From Lachnoclostridium sp. (GTDB lineage Bacteria > Bacillota > Clostridia > Lachnospirales > Lachnospiraceae): DNA of 64,000 nucleotides. The translations under genes were made by a program, and so were the position numbers. Numbering within the stretch: position 1 is the first letter of the stretch; each line of letters begins with the position of its first letter. A model generated the notes under the pieces. It did not search any database, was not told the DNA's origin, and worked only from the letters and a program-made list of their open reading frames with translations. The DNA lies in NCBI GenBank assembly GCA_023665475.1, contig JAMPEB010000002.1, positions 186,001 to 250,000 of the forward strand, written 5' to 3'. This document shows positions 28,116-36,035 of this stretch, piece by piece.

Positions 28116-29198
28116 TTACATTCCCATCTGGGCCGCAACCTCTGCCGCAAAATCCTCGTTCTTTTTCTCAAGGCCCTCGCCTACCTCAAAGCGAACCACC
28201 TTAACTATCTTAAGGTCTTTATTCACGGAAGCAAGATACTGTCCTACCGACTGCTTTCCGTCCTCTGCCTTGACATAAACCTGATCCAGCAGACAAACCT
28301 CCTTAACATGCTTGGAGATACGTCCCTCTACCAGACCGGTAAAAATCTTGTCTCCCACAATCTGTTCTTTATCGGTAAAAGCAAGTTCCACCAGCGCCGT
28401 TTTCGCATCCTCTGACAGGAAATTAAAAAGATAATTCATATTGCTCTTCTTTTCTTCATAAATGGCAATATCCTCATCACTCCACTTCTTGTCTGAAACC
28501 GCCCTTTCAATCAGCTTATTCAAAATCGGCTTGGGCAGGCTTGCCGGGTCATTCAAAGCGCTGTCTACGGTAATCTCCTTGAGCTTTGCCAGCTCATCGT
28601 CCGAAATATCGCTTCTCTGGATATACTGGGGGTTCATAGCCGCTACCTGCATGGCAACATTCTTGAGCGCCTCATTTACCGCATCGCCCTGAGCTGCTTT
28701 ACCGGCTACCAGCACGCCGATTCTTCCGCCGCCGTGAATATAAGAACCGACAACATCGCCGGATGCTTTCTCAAATCTTCTCATGGAAAGCTTCTCACCG
28801 ATGGTAAGGGTTTTCTCCTCCAATTCCTTTTTCATATCGAGAATGCTGCATACATCTTCGCCGTCTCCCGCCTTATCCGTCTGGGAAGCCAATGCTTTAT
28901 CAGCCACATCCTGCACAAAAGTCTGGAATGTTTCATTCTTTGCAACGAAATCCGTCTCGGAATTCACCTCTACAACCACTGCGGTTTTGCAATCGCCGGA
29001 TACCGCAATCTTCACAACACCCTCTGCTGCAATTCTGTTTGCCTTTTTTTCAACCTTAGCGGCGCCGCTCTTTCTCAGCACTTCCACCGCTGCATCCATA
29101 TCACCGTTCGTCTCATTTAAAGCCTTTTTACAATCAGACATTCCTGCGCCGGTCTGGTCGCGCAGTTCTTTTACCATAGCTGCGGTAATCTCTGCCAT
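28116..29198 (-). CDS. tsf: Translation elongation factor Ts
   Basis: Guanine nucleotide exchange factor for EF-Tu. The 360 residues have the N-terminal UBA-like domain (ITAAMVKELRDQTGAGMSDCKKAL), the conserved EVNSETDFVAKNETFQ, and a long core with two subdomains; the length is above the roughly 290 of E. coli, mostly through extra core sequence. ATG 29198 gives MAEITAAMVK; the GTG twelve bases upstream is part of the ribosome site AAAGGTG, so is not the start. Follows rpsB by 48 bases, the nearly universal pairing, and ends at a terminator. Confidence 0.98.
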   Translation of the reverse strand: MAEITAAMVKELRDQTGAGMSDCKKALNETNGDMDAAVEVLRKSGAAKVEKKANRIAAEGVVKIAVSGDCKTAVVVEVNSETDFVAKNETFQTFVQDVADKALASQTDKAGDGEDVCSILDMKKELEEKTLTIGEKLSMRRFEKASGDVVGSYIHGGGRIGVLVAGKAAQGDAVNEALKNVAMQVAAMNPQYIQRSDISDDELAKLKEITVDSALNDPASLPKPILNKLIERAVSDKKWSDEDIAIYEEKKSNMNYLFNFLSEDAKTALVELAFTDKEQIVGDKIFTGLVEGRISKHVKEVCLLDQVYVKAEDGKQSVGQYLASVNKDLKIVKVVRFEVGEGLEKKNEDFAAEVAAQMGM

Positions 29199-29246
29199 AA
29201 TATCTTTCACCTTTCTTTTCTCTATATTTAACTGTTTCCTATAAAA

Positions 29247-30008
29247 TTACTCATTTTCCGCTACTTCTTCGATATCCTCAGCGTTTTCGGCGTCTGCCGC
29301 AACATCCTCCTCGGTGTAAACGGCCTCGCCCTGATTTGCCTCGATAACGGCGTCCGCCATCTTTGCCACAATCAGCTTAACGGCTCTGATAGCGTCATCG
29401 TTGCCGGGAATGATATAATCAAGCTCCTCGGGGTCGCAGTTGGTATCGCCAATGCCAATCAGCGTAATGCCAAGGGCATGAGCCTCCTGTACGCAGATTC
29501 TCTCCTTCTTGGGGTCTACCACGAAAATAGCGTCGGGAACCCTTGTCATATTCTTGATACCGCCAAGGTTCTTCTCCAGCTTATCCCACTCTTTCTTTAA
29601 CTGAATCACTTCCTTCTTGGGAAGCACATCAAAAGTGCCGTCCTGAGACATGGTCTCGATGGCATGAAGCCTCTCGATACGGGAGCGGATGGTTCTGAAA
29701 TTGGTAAGCATACCGCCCAGCCATCTCTCGTTTACATAATACATACCGCAGCGCTCGGCTTCGGACTTAACGGCATCCTGTGCCTGTTTCTTGGTTCCTA
29801 CAAAGAGAATCGTGCCGCCCTGCGCCGCAATCTCGGATACCGCCTGATATGCTTCGTCCACCTTGCCTACAGACTTCTGCAGATCGATAATGTGGATACC
29901 GTTTCTCTCGGTAAAAATGTAGGGAGCCATCTTAGGGTTCCATCTTCTGGTCTGATGTCCGAAATGGACACCTGCTTCAAGCAACTGCTTCATTGAAATA
30001 ACGCTCAT
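29247..30008 (-). CDS. rpsB: 30S ribosomal protein S2 (uS2)
   Basis: Small-subunit ribosomal protein needed for S1 and mRNA engagement. 253 residues with the usual signatures: [20 protein letters not shown] at the start, [20 protein letters not shown], and [20 protein letters not shown] plus [20 protein letters not shown] later. The C-terminal tail is acidic ([13 protein letters not shown]). ATG 30008 has GGAGG eight bases upstream. A 150-base leader separates it from a strong promoter, long enough to hold a regulatory fold. Confidence 0.98.
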   Translation of the reverse strand: MSVISMKQLLEAGVHFGHQTRRWNPKMAPYIFTERNGIHIIDLQKSVGKVDEAYQAVSEIAAQGGTILFVGTKKQAQDAVKSEAERCGMYYVNERWLGGMLTNFRTIRSRIERLHAIETMSQDGTFDVLPKKEVIQLKKEWDKLEKNLGGIKNMTRVPDAIFVVDPKKERICVQEAHALGITLIGIGDTNCDPEELDYIIPGNDDAIRAVKLIVAKMADAVIEANQGEAVYTEEDVAADAENAEDIEEVAENE

Positions 30009-30158
30009 GTCTTTTCCTCCGTTTGGTTAATCTTCCGCAGTTCATGTCACCGTTCCAGCGTTTTAAACGGCTGCTTCGGAACCATCCTGCCCACGGGGCA
30101 TGCCCACAGGACACCGTCCCAAAATAAAAACTGCGTGTTTTTTAGTCACAACGATAAG
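30009..30158 (-). promoter_or_regulatory. Leader of rpsB with possible regulatory hairpins
   Basis: The transcript starts near 30152. In sense, GGGACGGTGTCC and the nested CCTG...TGGGC/GCCC...CAGG pairs (about 30075-30122) form GC-rich stems well before the ribosome site. Ribosomal protein leaders often bind their own product; whether this one binds S2 is only a guess. Confidence 0.35.
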
Positions 30159-30187
30159 ATTATAGCATAAAAAAAAACCTCTTGCAA
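30159..30187 (-). promoter_or_regulatory. Promoter of rpsB-tsf, nested in the flagellar terminator
   Basis: Minus strand TTGCAA (30182-30187), exactly 17 bases, TGC extension and perfect TATAAT (30159-30164). The -35 box lies in the loop/3' arm of the terminator at 30171-30195, whose T-run forms most of the spacer. Confidence 0.8.
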
Positions 30188-30195
30188 GAGGTTTT
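30171..30195 (-). terminator. Terminator of the flagellar/chemotaxis operon
   Basis: AAAACCTCTT, GC, AAGAGGTTTT (30174-30195): perfect 10-base stem with a run of at least seven Ts in minus sense. The stop codon of the MltG-like gene (30195-30197) is part of it. Confidence 0.9.
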
Positions 30196-30821
30196 TAACG
30201 CTTTGTGGCAATCATTTCCGCAATTTCTTCTTCGCTGGCTCCTTCGGGTATCTCATAGGTTCCCGCCCGCAGGCCTTTGCTGTATCCGTTATCGCATAAA
30301 TACTGGTCGTAAGCTTTCGCATCCGGCACAAGTCCCGCATCCGCAAGAATTCTGCTTACTGTTTCGGAACCGGAGCCGCCCTTTATCACAACGGTAACCG
30401 TGGAACCTACAGATTCTGCGGAACCTGTAGGTTCGGTAGAAACTGTGGGTTCGGTAGAAACTGTGGGTCTTGCAGAAGACGCAGGCTCAGTGGCATCATT
30501 GGGTTTTGTGGACTGTTCGGGCTTGGCGCTGTCTCCGGGTTTTGTAGTTGCACTCGGATTCGCAGATTGTGTGGGATTCTCCGGCACTTTATCGGAAACT
30601 TCCGGGGCTCCGCTCTCCGGTTCGTTTTCATTGTCGGTCTGATTCTCCTGTAAATCGCTCAAAACCACGGGATTGGCATCCACCATTCCCAATTTCAGCG
30701 CTCTCTCCCTTATCTGCGCATCACTTAAAGGCTGCTGCTTTCCCCATGAAGTAATACCCATAATCAGTGTTGTTATAAGGATTCCGACTCCCAATCCCCG
30801 TAAATAGTACCTTAGTTTCAT
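30195..30821 (-). CDS. Membrane-anchored protein with C-terminal MltG/YceG-like module
   Basis: A 208-residue protein: one N-terminal membrane segment (about 9-27, GLGVGILITTLIMGI), a long extracytoplasmic linker rich in S, T, P, E (about 60-140, with repeats such as STEPTVSTEPTGS), and a final module (about 148-208: GSETVSRILADAGLV, LRAGTYEIPEGASEEEIAEMI) resembling the LysM-like part of MltG, but without the MltG catalytic domain. I infer peptidoglycan or wall association, perhaps near the flagellum. ATG 30821 has AAGGA twelve bases upstream; ATG 30833 is too close to it. Last gene of the flagellar run, 27 bases after its neighbour. Confidence 0.7.
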   Translation of the reverse strand: MKLRYYLRGLGVGILITTLIMGITSWGKQQPLSDAQIRERALKLGMVDANPVVLSDLQENQTDNENEPESGAPEVSDKVPENPTQSANPSATTKPGDSAKPEQSTKPNDATEPASSARPTVSTEPTVSTEPTGSAESVGSTVTVVIKGGSGSETVSRILADAGLVPDAKAYDQYLCDNGYSKGLRAGTYEIPEGASEEEIAEMIATKR

Positions 30822-30884
30822 ATTTATATCCATTCCTTTCGCTTCGCCCAGACACAAACAATTAATGAGAAGAACGCCTCATAT

Positions 30885-32201
30885 CTATGCATTCTTGTGC
30901 AAATCAATCACTAATTTTACTTCACCGACGCCAAGACCAAGCTCTTTCGCTATTGCCACGGTGGATTTCCCCTGAGCGTGAAGCGCCAGAATCTGTTCGT
31001 TCCGGCTGTATTCCCTGCCCTCCTGAATGCCGCTCCCTGCAAAGCGGGACTGCCTGCCCCTCTTTAAACCGCCCGAAAAATCATTTTTGCCAAAGCTTCC
31101 GCCCTGCAGATTTTCACCGAAAGGTTCGTCAATACCAAAACTGTCTCCGGCAAAGCCGCCTCCCGCCAATTCTTCTTCAAACAGACTGCCTCCAACGAAA
31201 TTTTTTCCGTCGAACTCTTCTCCGACAGAATTCCCTGCGGCAAAGCCGCCTCCCGGAAATTCTTCTATGGAGCGCTCCGTCTGTACGCCCGGTTCCATTC
31301 CTATACCGATATTGTCATCAAACTTGAAAGGTCTCTCCAAACCTACGCCGGAAGCCTCCTCCTTAATCTGCCGGAAACTGCTCATTACGGCTTCCGCCTC
31401 TTCCTTAAGCTGCCGAAAACTGTTCATTGCCGCTTCCGCTTCCGCAAGATTGATCTGATTGAAATTCGTCACGGCAGCCTCCGCTTCCTCCAGCTTCAGT
31501 TGTTTAAAATTGCTCACGGTAGCTTCCGCCTCTTCCAGATTAAGCTGTCCGAAACGCCTCATGGTAGCTTCCGTTTCCCGTTTCATCTGTCCCAAGCTGC
31601 TCATAATGGCTTCGGTTTCTCCCTTGAGCTGCTTATAGGTTCCCATGGCATTTTCTGCCTCTTTCTTAAGGCGCGCATAATTCTCTGCCGCAATTTCCGC
31701 CTGTTTCTTAAACTGCTCAAAACTTCCTGCCGACGCCTCAACGCCTTCCTTTTCCCTCCGGTAAGCTTCCACGGCAGCCTCCGCGTCGTTCATGGTCTCC
31801 CTGACCGCTTTTACAACATCGCCCACTTTGGCAACCGTATTTTTCAGGCTTGTATGCTTATCATTGAGCATATCATAAAGAAATAAAACTTCTTCGTGAT
31901 TCTTGTTGATTTCTTTTAACACCGTATCGGAATACTCATTGACAGCCATAATTTTTTCATTGGAAATCCGCTCTAACGCGCGTTCCGTCTTGTCCATGGC
32001 ATGACTAACCGCTGTGTCCGCCGCATCGTCTATGCGCTTTTTTACCCCATCCACTTCATGGGCTACCAGCACTTTGATTTCTTCTTCCGCAATTTCCTTT
32101 GCCTCCTTGGAAAGACCTTCCTCACCTAAGGGAAGCACATAGCTTACTGCCGCAATTGCAGCGCCCGCTATTACCAGCAGGATTATCCCTAAAGTACCCA
32201 T
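30885..32201 (-). CDS. DUF6115-like coiled-coil protein with C-terminal helix-turn-helix
   Basis: Not assigned a function. 438 residues: membrane segment at the N-terminus (about 4-22), helical region to about 155, then a repeat region (about 157-284) of roughly 15-residue units of the form xxFxQLKxEAEAxM (TYKQLKGETEAIMSS, RFGQLNLEEAEATVS, SFRQLKEEAEAVMSS), a G/F-rich linker, and a C-terminal helix-turn-helix-like segment (NEQILALHAQGKSTVAIAKELGLGVGEVKLVI). Small proteins with the same membrane plus C-terminal pattern are common at the ends of Lachnospiraceae flagellar operons. ATG 32201 has GAGG at nine bases. Confidence 0.75.
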   Translation of the reverse strand: MGTLGIILLVIAGAAIAAVSYVLPLGEEGLSKEAKEIAEEEIKVLVAHEVDGVKKRIDDAADTAVSHAMDKTERALERISNEKIMAVNEYSDTVLKEINKNHEEVLFLYDMLNDKHTSLKNTVAKVGDVVKAVRETMNDAEAAVEAYRREKEGVEASAGSFEQFKKQAEIAAENYARLKKEAENAMGTYKQLKGETEAIMSSLGQMKRETEATMRRFGQLNLEEAEATVSNFKQLKLEEAEAAVTNFNQINLAEAEAAMNSFRQLKEEAEAVMSSFRQIKEEASGVGLERPFKFDDNIGIGMEPGVQTERSIEEFPGGGFAAGNSVGEEFDGKNFVGGSLFEEELAGGGFAGDSFGIDEPFGENLQGGSFGKNDFSGGLKRGRQSRFAGSGIQEGREYSRNEQILALHAQGKSTVAIAKELGLGVGEVKLVIDLHKNA

Positions 32202-32221
32202 TTTACATATCCTCACACATT

Positions 32222-32530
32222 TTATACTTTTACATCAAAACCCTGATGACCCTTTACAATCACCTGATCCTGCTGTTCTTTCTTTTTGCGTTTCTTACCG
32301 CCGTCACCGGAATATTCGCTGCCCCCTTTTTCTTTGGCGTCCGGCCGCTTTTTGTACCATTCGGCATTGTTGCCGCTATGCACTTCCTTCGTCAGCTCCT
32401 GCGTCTGCTTCTGCACCTGAATGCCGCTGTTATTCTGGTCAATCATCCCTTTATTATCTTCGTTCTGCTTGATAGTAGTATAATCCTGCGAACGCGTGAT
32501 AGTCGTAATTTCTATACTGCCAAACGCCAT
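32222..32530 (-). CDS. Small hydrophilic protein of the flagellar operon, unknown function
   Basis: 102 residues, no signal or membrane segment, very rich in Q, K, N and E, with a basic stretch GGKKRKKKEQQDQ near the end. Starts MAFGSIEITTITRSQDYTTIKQ and sits 20 bases before the DUF6115-like gene. I take it as real from its ribosome site (AGGA), the tight spacing and its place between two operon genes; I do not recognise its family. The length and composition suggest a disordered protein. Confidence 0.65.
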   Translation of the reverse strand: MAFGSIEITTITRSQDYTTIKQNEDNKGMIDQNNSGIQVQKQTQELTKEVHSGNNAEWYKKRPDAKEKGGSEYSGDGGKKRKKKEQQDQVIVKGHQGFDVKV

Positions 32531-32582
32531 ATTTCCTCACATCCTTTACTCCGATTTCCTAAATCCCGCCCGGTAAATCTAT

Positions 32583-32685
32583 GAAGACTCGCCTCGGCGA
32601 TTCTTCGCGGAATGATTTAGAATTTCTTAGCAGTCGTATTTTGACTGCTTAGAAATTCTTCATTCGCGGAATGCTCTCCATTCCG
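32583..32685 (-). repeat. Palindromic element copy A, after fapA
   Basis: Three hairpins in a row: GAAGACTCGCC/GGCGATTCTTC (32583-32606), the main hairpin 32610-32665 (GAATGA, TTT bulge, a 17-base arm AGAATTTCTTAGCAGTC at 32619-32635 pairing with 32643-32659, then TCATTC), and CGGAATG/CATTCCG (32667-32685). Ends one base before the fapA stop codon. Same design as copy B at 45583-45721, with paired changes in the stems. Confidence 0.75.
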
Positions 32686-32686
32686 T

Positions 32687-34276
32687 TTAGATGGGTTTCA
32701 TCTTCACCTCACCGGCTACCTTTTCAAATCTGCAATATTTATAACTGGTCTGCACGGTCATGGACACATCACCGATTACAAGCGTTGTGCCGGGATACAC
32801 CTCTCCCGTCACCACGATGACCGCTTTCTTCTGAGGGTCGAAATACTTCTGCAGATCCCTGAGCTCCGCATTGGCTTTCTCAAGCTCCACTTTCTTTTCT
32901 TCAATCACCTGAGCGCTCTCTTTGATATATTTAAGCTGTGTTTCATTAAACTTAACGCCCTTGGTGCGCTTTTCCATGAAATTGGTTATAATCGGCTGCT
33001 TTTCCTTGATAATGCGCACAATATCCGCTATTTCCTTCTGAAGCTGCTGATATCTGACTTTGATCTTGGGGTTCACGCCCACCTCGACAATCGTAGAGGC
33101 TCCCATGGCCGCCCCGAAGGTTTTTGCTTCCACCTTCTGGTCCGCCTGCACATGACCGCCGGTCACGAAGCCCTTTTTACCGCTCACCACGATTTCCGTT
33201 CCCGCAGACACCTGACTGTGGAGAATGGACTCCGCATTGACATAGCCTTCCGCATCGGCAGTGGAATTTTCCAAGAACTTGGCAACGATATTGCCGCCTG
33301 CTTTCAGTATGCCCCTTGACATACCGTTCATACCCCGGGCAATGATAATATTGCCGCCTGCTTCTATGTAAGCGCCTTCCACCACACCTTTTACGATGAC
33401 ATTTCCTTCCGCCTTGATTCGGAAGTTTGTGGCCACATTGCCATTTACCTGTACGCTTCCCGTAAAGTCGATATTTCCCGTAGCCGTGTCCACATTCTCT
33501 ACCTCATAAACATCCGACACAAACACGGTATCTTCCACCAATGTCACATGACCGTTCACTCCGGAAGTAAGCGTCAGTTTATCTTCCGACAAAAGAATAT
33601 TTTTCCCGTATTTAAAAGCCGCTCTTTTTACATCTCTGGGCTTAATCCTCTCACCCTTAATCGTGGTCCCCGGCTCACCCATGTCCTCGGGGATAATCTT
33701 GGCCAGCACTTCACCCTGCTTACAGTGGTTAATCACATTCAGATTAAAAAAGTCAACACTGCCATCCTCTTTCATCTCCGGACGGGCATGAACATCCGTG
33801 TTGAAAAAATATTCGATAACGGCATCCGTGCCGTGTCTGGGTGCCTTGCCTTTCGCCACTTCGATATCCGTGCAATAGATACCCTCCGACTGAAAATGCT
33901 CCTGCAGCGCGGGCATCTGAACGCCGAATTTCACTCCGCAATAACGCAAGTCCTTATAAAACTCGTCAAAAGAAATACGCTCTCCCGTATCCGATGCCGG
34001 ATAAAACCGGGCAACAGCGCTCATATTGTCTTCCGTGACATCCAGAGAATAACTTTCCGCATAGGAAGGGCATTGTCCGGTGCCAAGAAATATTACCGTA
34101 TCTTCATTTTTCTCGATTGCAGCCTTTAAAGTATCCAAATCATAAGGAATCTGATCCCTGTCCAGATAATTGATCAACTCCGCAATGCGTACGGCTTCTC
34201 CCCCGTCCAGATAAGGAAACAGCCTTACTCCAAATCCTTCCGATGTACTAACCAACTTAAAATAACCATTCTGCAT
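32687..34276 (-). CDS. FapA family protein (DUF342), flagellar assembly protein A
   Basis: Cytosolic DUF342/FapA protein found with flagellar or sporulation genes; exact role unclear. 529 residues: N-terminal domain (about 1-170), then a right-handed beta-helix-like region (about 225-390) with recurring G-N-I/V steps (TGNIDFTGSVQVNGNV, EAGGNIIIARGMNG, LKAGGNIVAKFLEN), and a helical coil (about 400-470). ATG 34276 (MQNGYFKL) has GGAG six bases upstream; the ATG at 34288 does not. It lies 76 bases after the sigma factor gene and is followed by palindromic element A. Confidence 0.88.
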   Translation of the reverse strand: MQNGYFKLVSTSEGFGVRLFPYLDGGEAVRIAELINYLDRDQIPYDLDTLKAAIEKNEDTVIFLGTGQCPSYAESYSLDVTEDNMSAVARFYPASDTGERISFDEFYKDLRYCGVKFGVQMPALQEHFQSEGIYCTDIEVAKGKAPRHGTDAVIEYFFNTDVHARPEMKEDGSVDFFNLNVINHCKQGEVLAKIIPEDMGEPGTTIKGERIKPRDVKRAAFKYGKNILLSEDKLTLTSGVNGHVTLVEDTVFVSDVYEVENVDTATGNIDFTGSVQVNGNVATNFRIKAEGNVIVKGVVEGAYIEAGGNIIIARGMNGMSRGILKAGGNIVAKFLENSTADAEGYVNAESILHSQVSAGTEIVVSGKKGFVTGGHVQADQKVEAKTFGAAMGASTIVEVGVNPKIKVRYQQLQKEIADIVRIIKEKQPIITNFMEKRTKGVKFNETQLKYIKESAQVIEEKKVELEKANAELRDLQKYFDPQKKAVIVVTGEVYPGTTLVIGDVSMTVQTSYKYCRFEKVAGEVKMKPI

Positions 34277-34351
34277 ACTTTTCTCCATTTCTGCATCGCC
34301 AAAACGGCGCTGCCGGCTTCTGCGCCCACTTTCTGCGCATACGGTTTTCTG

Positions 34352-35146
34352 TTAAATACGATCTGTAAGGATTCCCATATAATCGCCCATTTTGGTTCTC
34401 ATTTTCTGTAAGGCTCTTGTATGTAATTGTGAAATTCTGGATTCGGAAACCTCTAAAATATTACTGATTTCCTTTAGGGTAAGCTCTTCATAGTAATAGA
34501 GTGTAATCACCTTCTGTTCTTTCTCTGTAAGAAGCTTAAGCGCCTCTCCCAGCACCATCGCCAGCTCCTGCTTCTCCACCTTCTCCTCCGGGCTCTCAAA
34601 GCGTGCAGTGGTATGGCTGCTGTAATCCTGAGATACATCACTTCCCTGTTCCATATATTCATTCAGGGACACAACCCCGGTGATTTTCATCTGGGACTGC
34701 CAATCTACATATTCCTCTTCAGAAATACCGAGAGCCTGCGCAATCTCTTCGTCGGAAGCGCCGTGCCCGGTATTCTGCTCAATTTCCCTGATAACAGATT
34801 CTATTTTCTTTTGTTTCTGTCTGATTGTTCTGGGTATCCAATCCATCTTGCGGATCTGGTCCAATATAGCTCCTCTGATACGAAGACTTGCATATGTTTC
34901 AAACTTAACTTCCTTAAAACAGTCAAATTTATCAATGGCATCGATCAACCCAAAAATACCGTAGCTCACCAAATCTTCATACTCCACATTGTATCCCAGA
35001 TACATGCTGAGTCTTCCGGCCACTACTTTCACAAGAGGAGCATACTCCAAAATCAACTGTTCCCTGACCTCCGGAGTTCTGTTTTTTCCATATTCTTCTA
35101 ATAGTTTTTTTCTTCCGGCTTCATCCATGGAATTCAGCTCCTCCAT
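34352..35146 (-). CDS. fliA: Flagellar sigma factor (sigma-28/SigD family)
   Basis: Directs transcription of late flagellar genes such as flagellin. The 264 residues contain region 2 (YEDLVSYGIFGLIDAIDKFD, FETYASLRIRGAILDQIRKMDWIPR, the FliA/SigD hallmark), region 3 (AQALGISEEEY) and region 4 (EKEQKVITLYYYEELTLKEISNILEVSESRISQLH). Being inside the operon it would be made only after early genes are on. I did not find the FlgM anti-sigma gene in the window. Adjacent small gene 35155-35439 begins eight bases away. Confidence 0.95.
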   Translation of the reverse strand: MEELNSMDEAGRKKLLEEYGKNRTPEVREQLILEYAPLVKVVAGRLSMYLGYNVEYEDLVSYGIFGLIDAIDKFDCFKEVKFETYASLRIRGAILDQIRKMDWIPRTIRQKQKKIESVIREIEQNTGHGASDEEIAQALGISEEEYVDWQSQMKITGVVSLNEYMEQGSDVSQDYSSHTTARFESPEEKVEKQELAMVLGEALKLLTEKEQKVITLYYYEELTLKEISNILEVSESRISQLHTRALQKMRTKMGDYMGILTDRI

Positions 35147-35154
35147 CTGTCAGA

Positions 35155-35439
35155 TTATGGTGTGTTTTCGGTGTTCTGCTCTTCACCCGATTCCTCCGTT
35201 CCCTCGGCGGCCTCCTCCGCAGCCCGCGCTTCCTCGGCTGCTCTCTGAATCTCCTCATTTTGTTTGTCAAAATAGTCCAATGCGCCTTTCAGCACACTCC
35301 CCAAAAAATAAAAAATAATAAGCACCAGCAGGAGAATGAATAACTGTTGCTCAAGCGGGTACTTTTTGAAGAAAGTAATCGCGTAAGTAACACCCCCCGC
35401 CGTCAGCATCAGCATCAAAGGCATAATCTTTCTGTTCAT
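35155..35439 (-). CDS. Small membrane protein of the chemotaxis/flagellar operon
   Basis: 94 residues with two hydrophobic segments (about 5-21, MPLMLMLTAGGVTYAI, and 32-49, LFILLLVLIIFYFLG) and an acidic, A/E-rich tail (RAAEEARAAEEAAEGTEE). Family not recognised; small proteins of this shape are common between cheD and sigma-28 in related genomes. ATG 35439 has GGAGG six bases upstream. Lies just after cheD across a hairpin (35451-35469). Confidence 0.7.
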   Translation of the reverse strand: MNRKIMPLMLMLTAGGVTYAITFFKKYPLEQQLFILLLVLIIFYFLGSVLKGALDYFDKQNEEIQRAAEEARAAEEAAEGTEESGEEQNTENTP

Positions 35440-35450
35440 TAAAATCCTCC

Positions 35451-35469
35451 ATGCCGCCTTCGGCGGCAT
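35451..35469. repeat. Hairpin between cheD and the small membrane gene
   Basis: ATGCCGCC, loop TTC, GGCGGCAT: perfect 8-base stem ending eight bases before the cheD stop codon and abutting the ribosome site of the next gene. No T-run. Confidence 0.5.
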
Positions 35470-35476
35470 AAATAGC

Positions 35477-35965
35477 TCAAATTATTTTCTCGGGTTTGCC
35501 TATCACTTTAATGACAAACTCACCGGTTTCCGGATAAAAAATAACGGTACGGCCATATGTAAGTCCCGTATCCTCTGCAAGAAGCGGTATGTTGAGCTTG
35601 TTGAGCATCATCTTGGAAGCCTCCACATTTCGTTCACCCACCTGAATGGTATTGGGACGCCCCTGAAATCCGAACATGGTGGCTCCTCCCGCAATCTTAG
35701 CTACCAGCCGGACTTTTCTTGCACCCAGCAGCTCCATCCGGCGCACGAGCTCCACAATCCCCGTATCCGCAAACTTGGCGATATTTAATTGACTGTTTCT
35801 GATGGCGGTGCTGTCGGGCAGCATAATATGTGCCAAACCGCCCACCTTTGTAATAGGATCCCTCAAAGCGATACCTACACAGGACCCCAGCCCAATGGTA
35901 GTAATTCCATTGGGACTTAGGCAGGTATTCAAATCTGCCATTCCCACTTTTATTATTTCGCTCAT
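35477..35965 (-). CDS. cheD: Chemoreceptor glutamine deamidase CheD
   Basis: Deamidates glutamines on chemoreceptors and is stimulated by CheC. 162 residues with the catalytic triad region: LGSCVGIALRD (Cys near 29), GLAHIMLPD (His near 46), plus the TGGATMFGFQG-type later block (GGATMFGFQGR). Together with CheC it forms the Bacillus/Thermotoga-type adaptation branch. ATG 35965; the cheC stop is 70 bases upstream. Confidence 0.96.
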   Translation of the reverse strand: MSEIIKVGMADLNTCLSPNGITTIGLGSCVGIALRDPITKVGGLAHIMLPDSTAIRNSQLNIAKFADTGIVELVRRMELLGARKVRLVAKIAGGATMFGFQGRPNTIQVGERNVEASKMMLNKLNIPLLAEDTGLTYGRTVIFYPETGEFVIKVIGKPEKII

Positions 35966-36035
35966 CGTACTTTACCCTCTTAATTGCCCAAATTCTATAT
36001 TCAGCTACCTACTTCCTTGCTGAAGCAATATAAGG

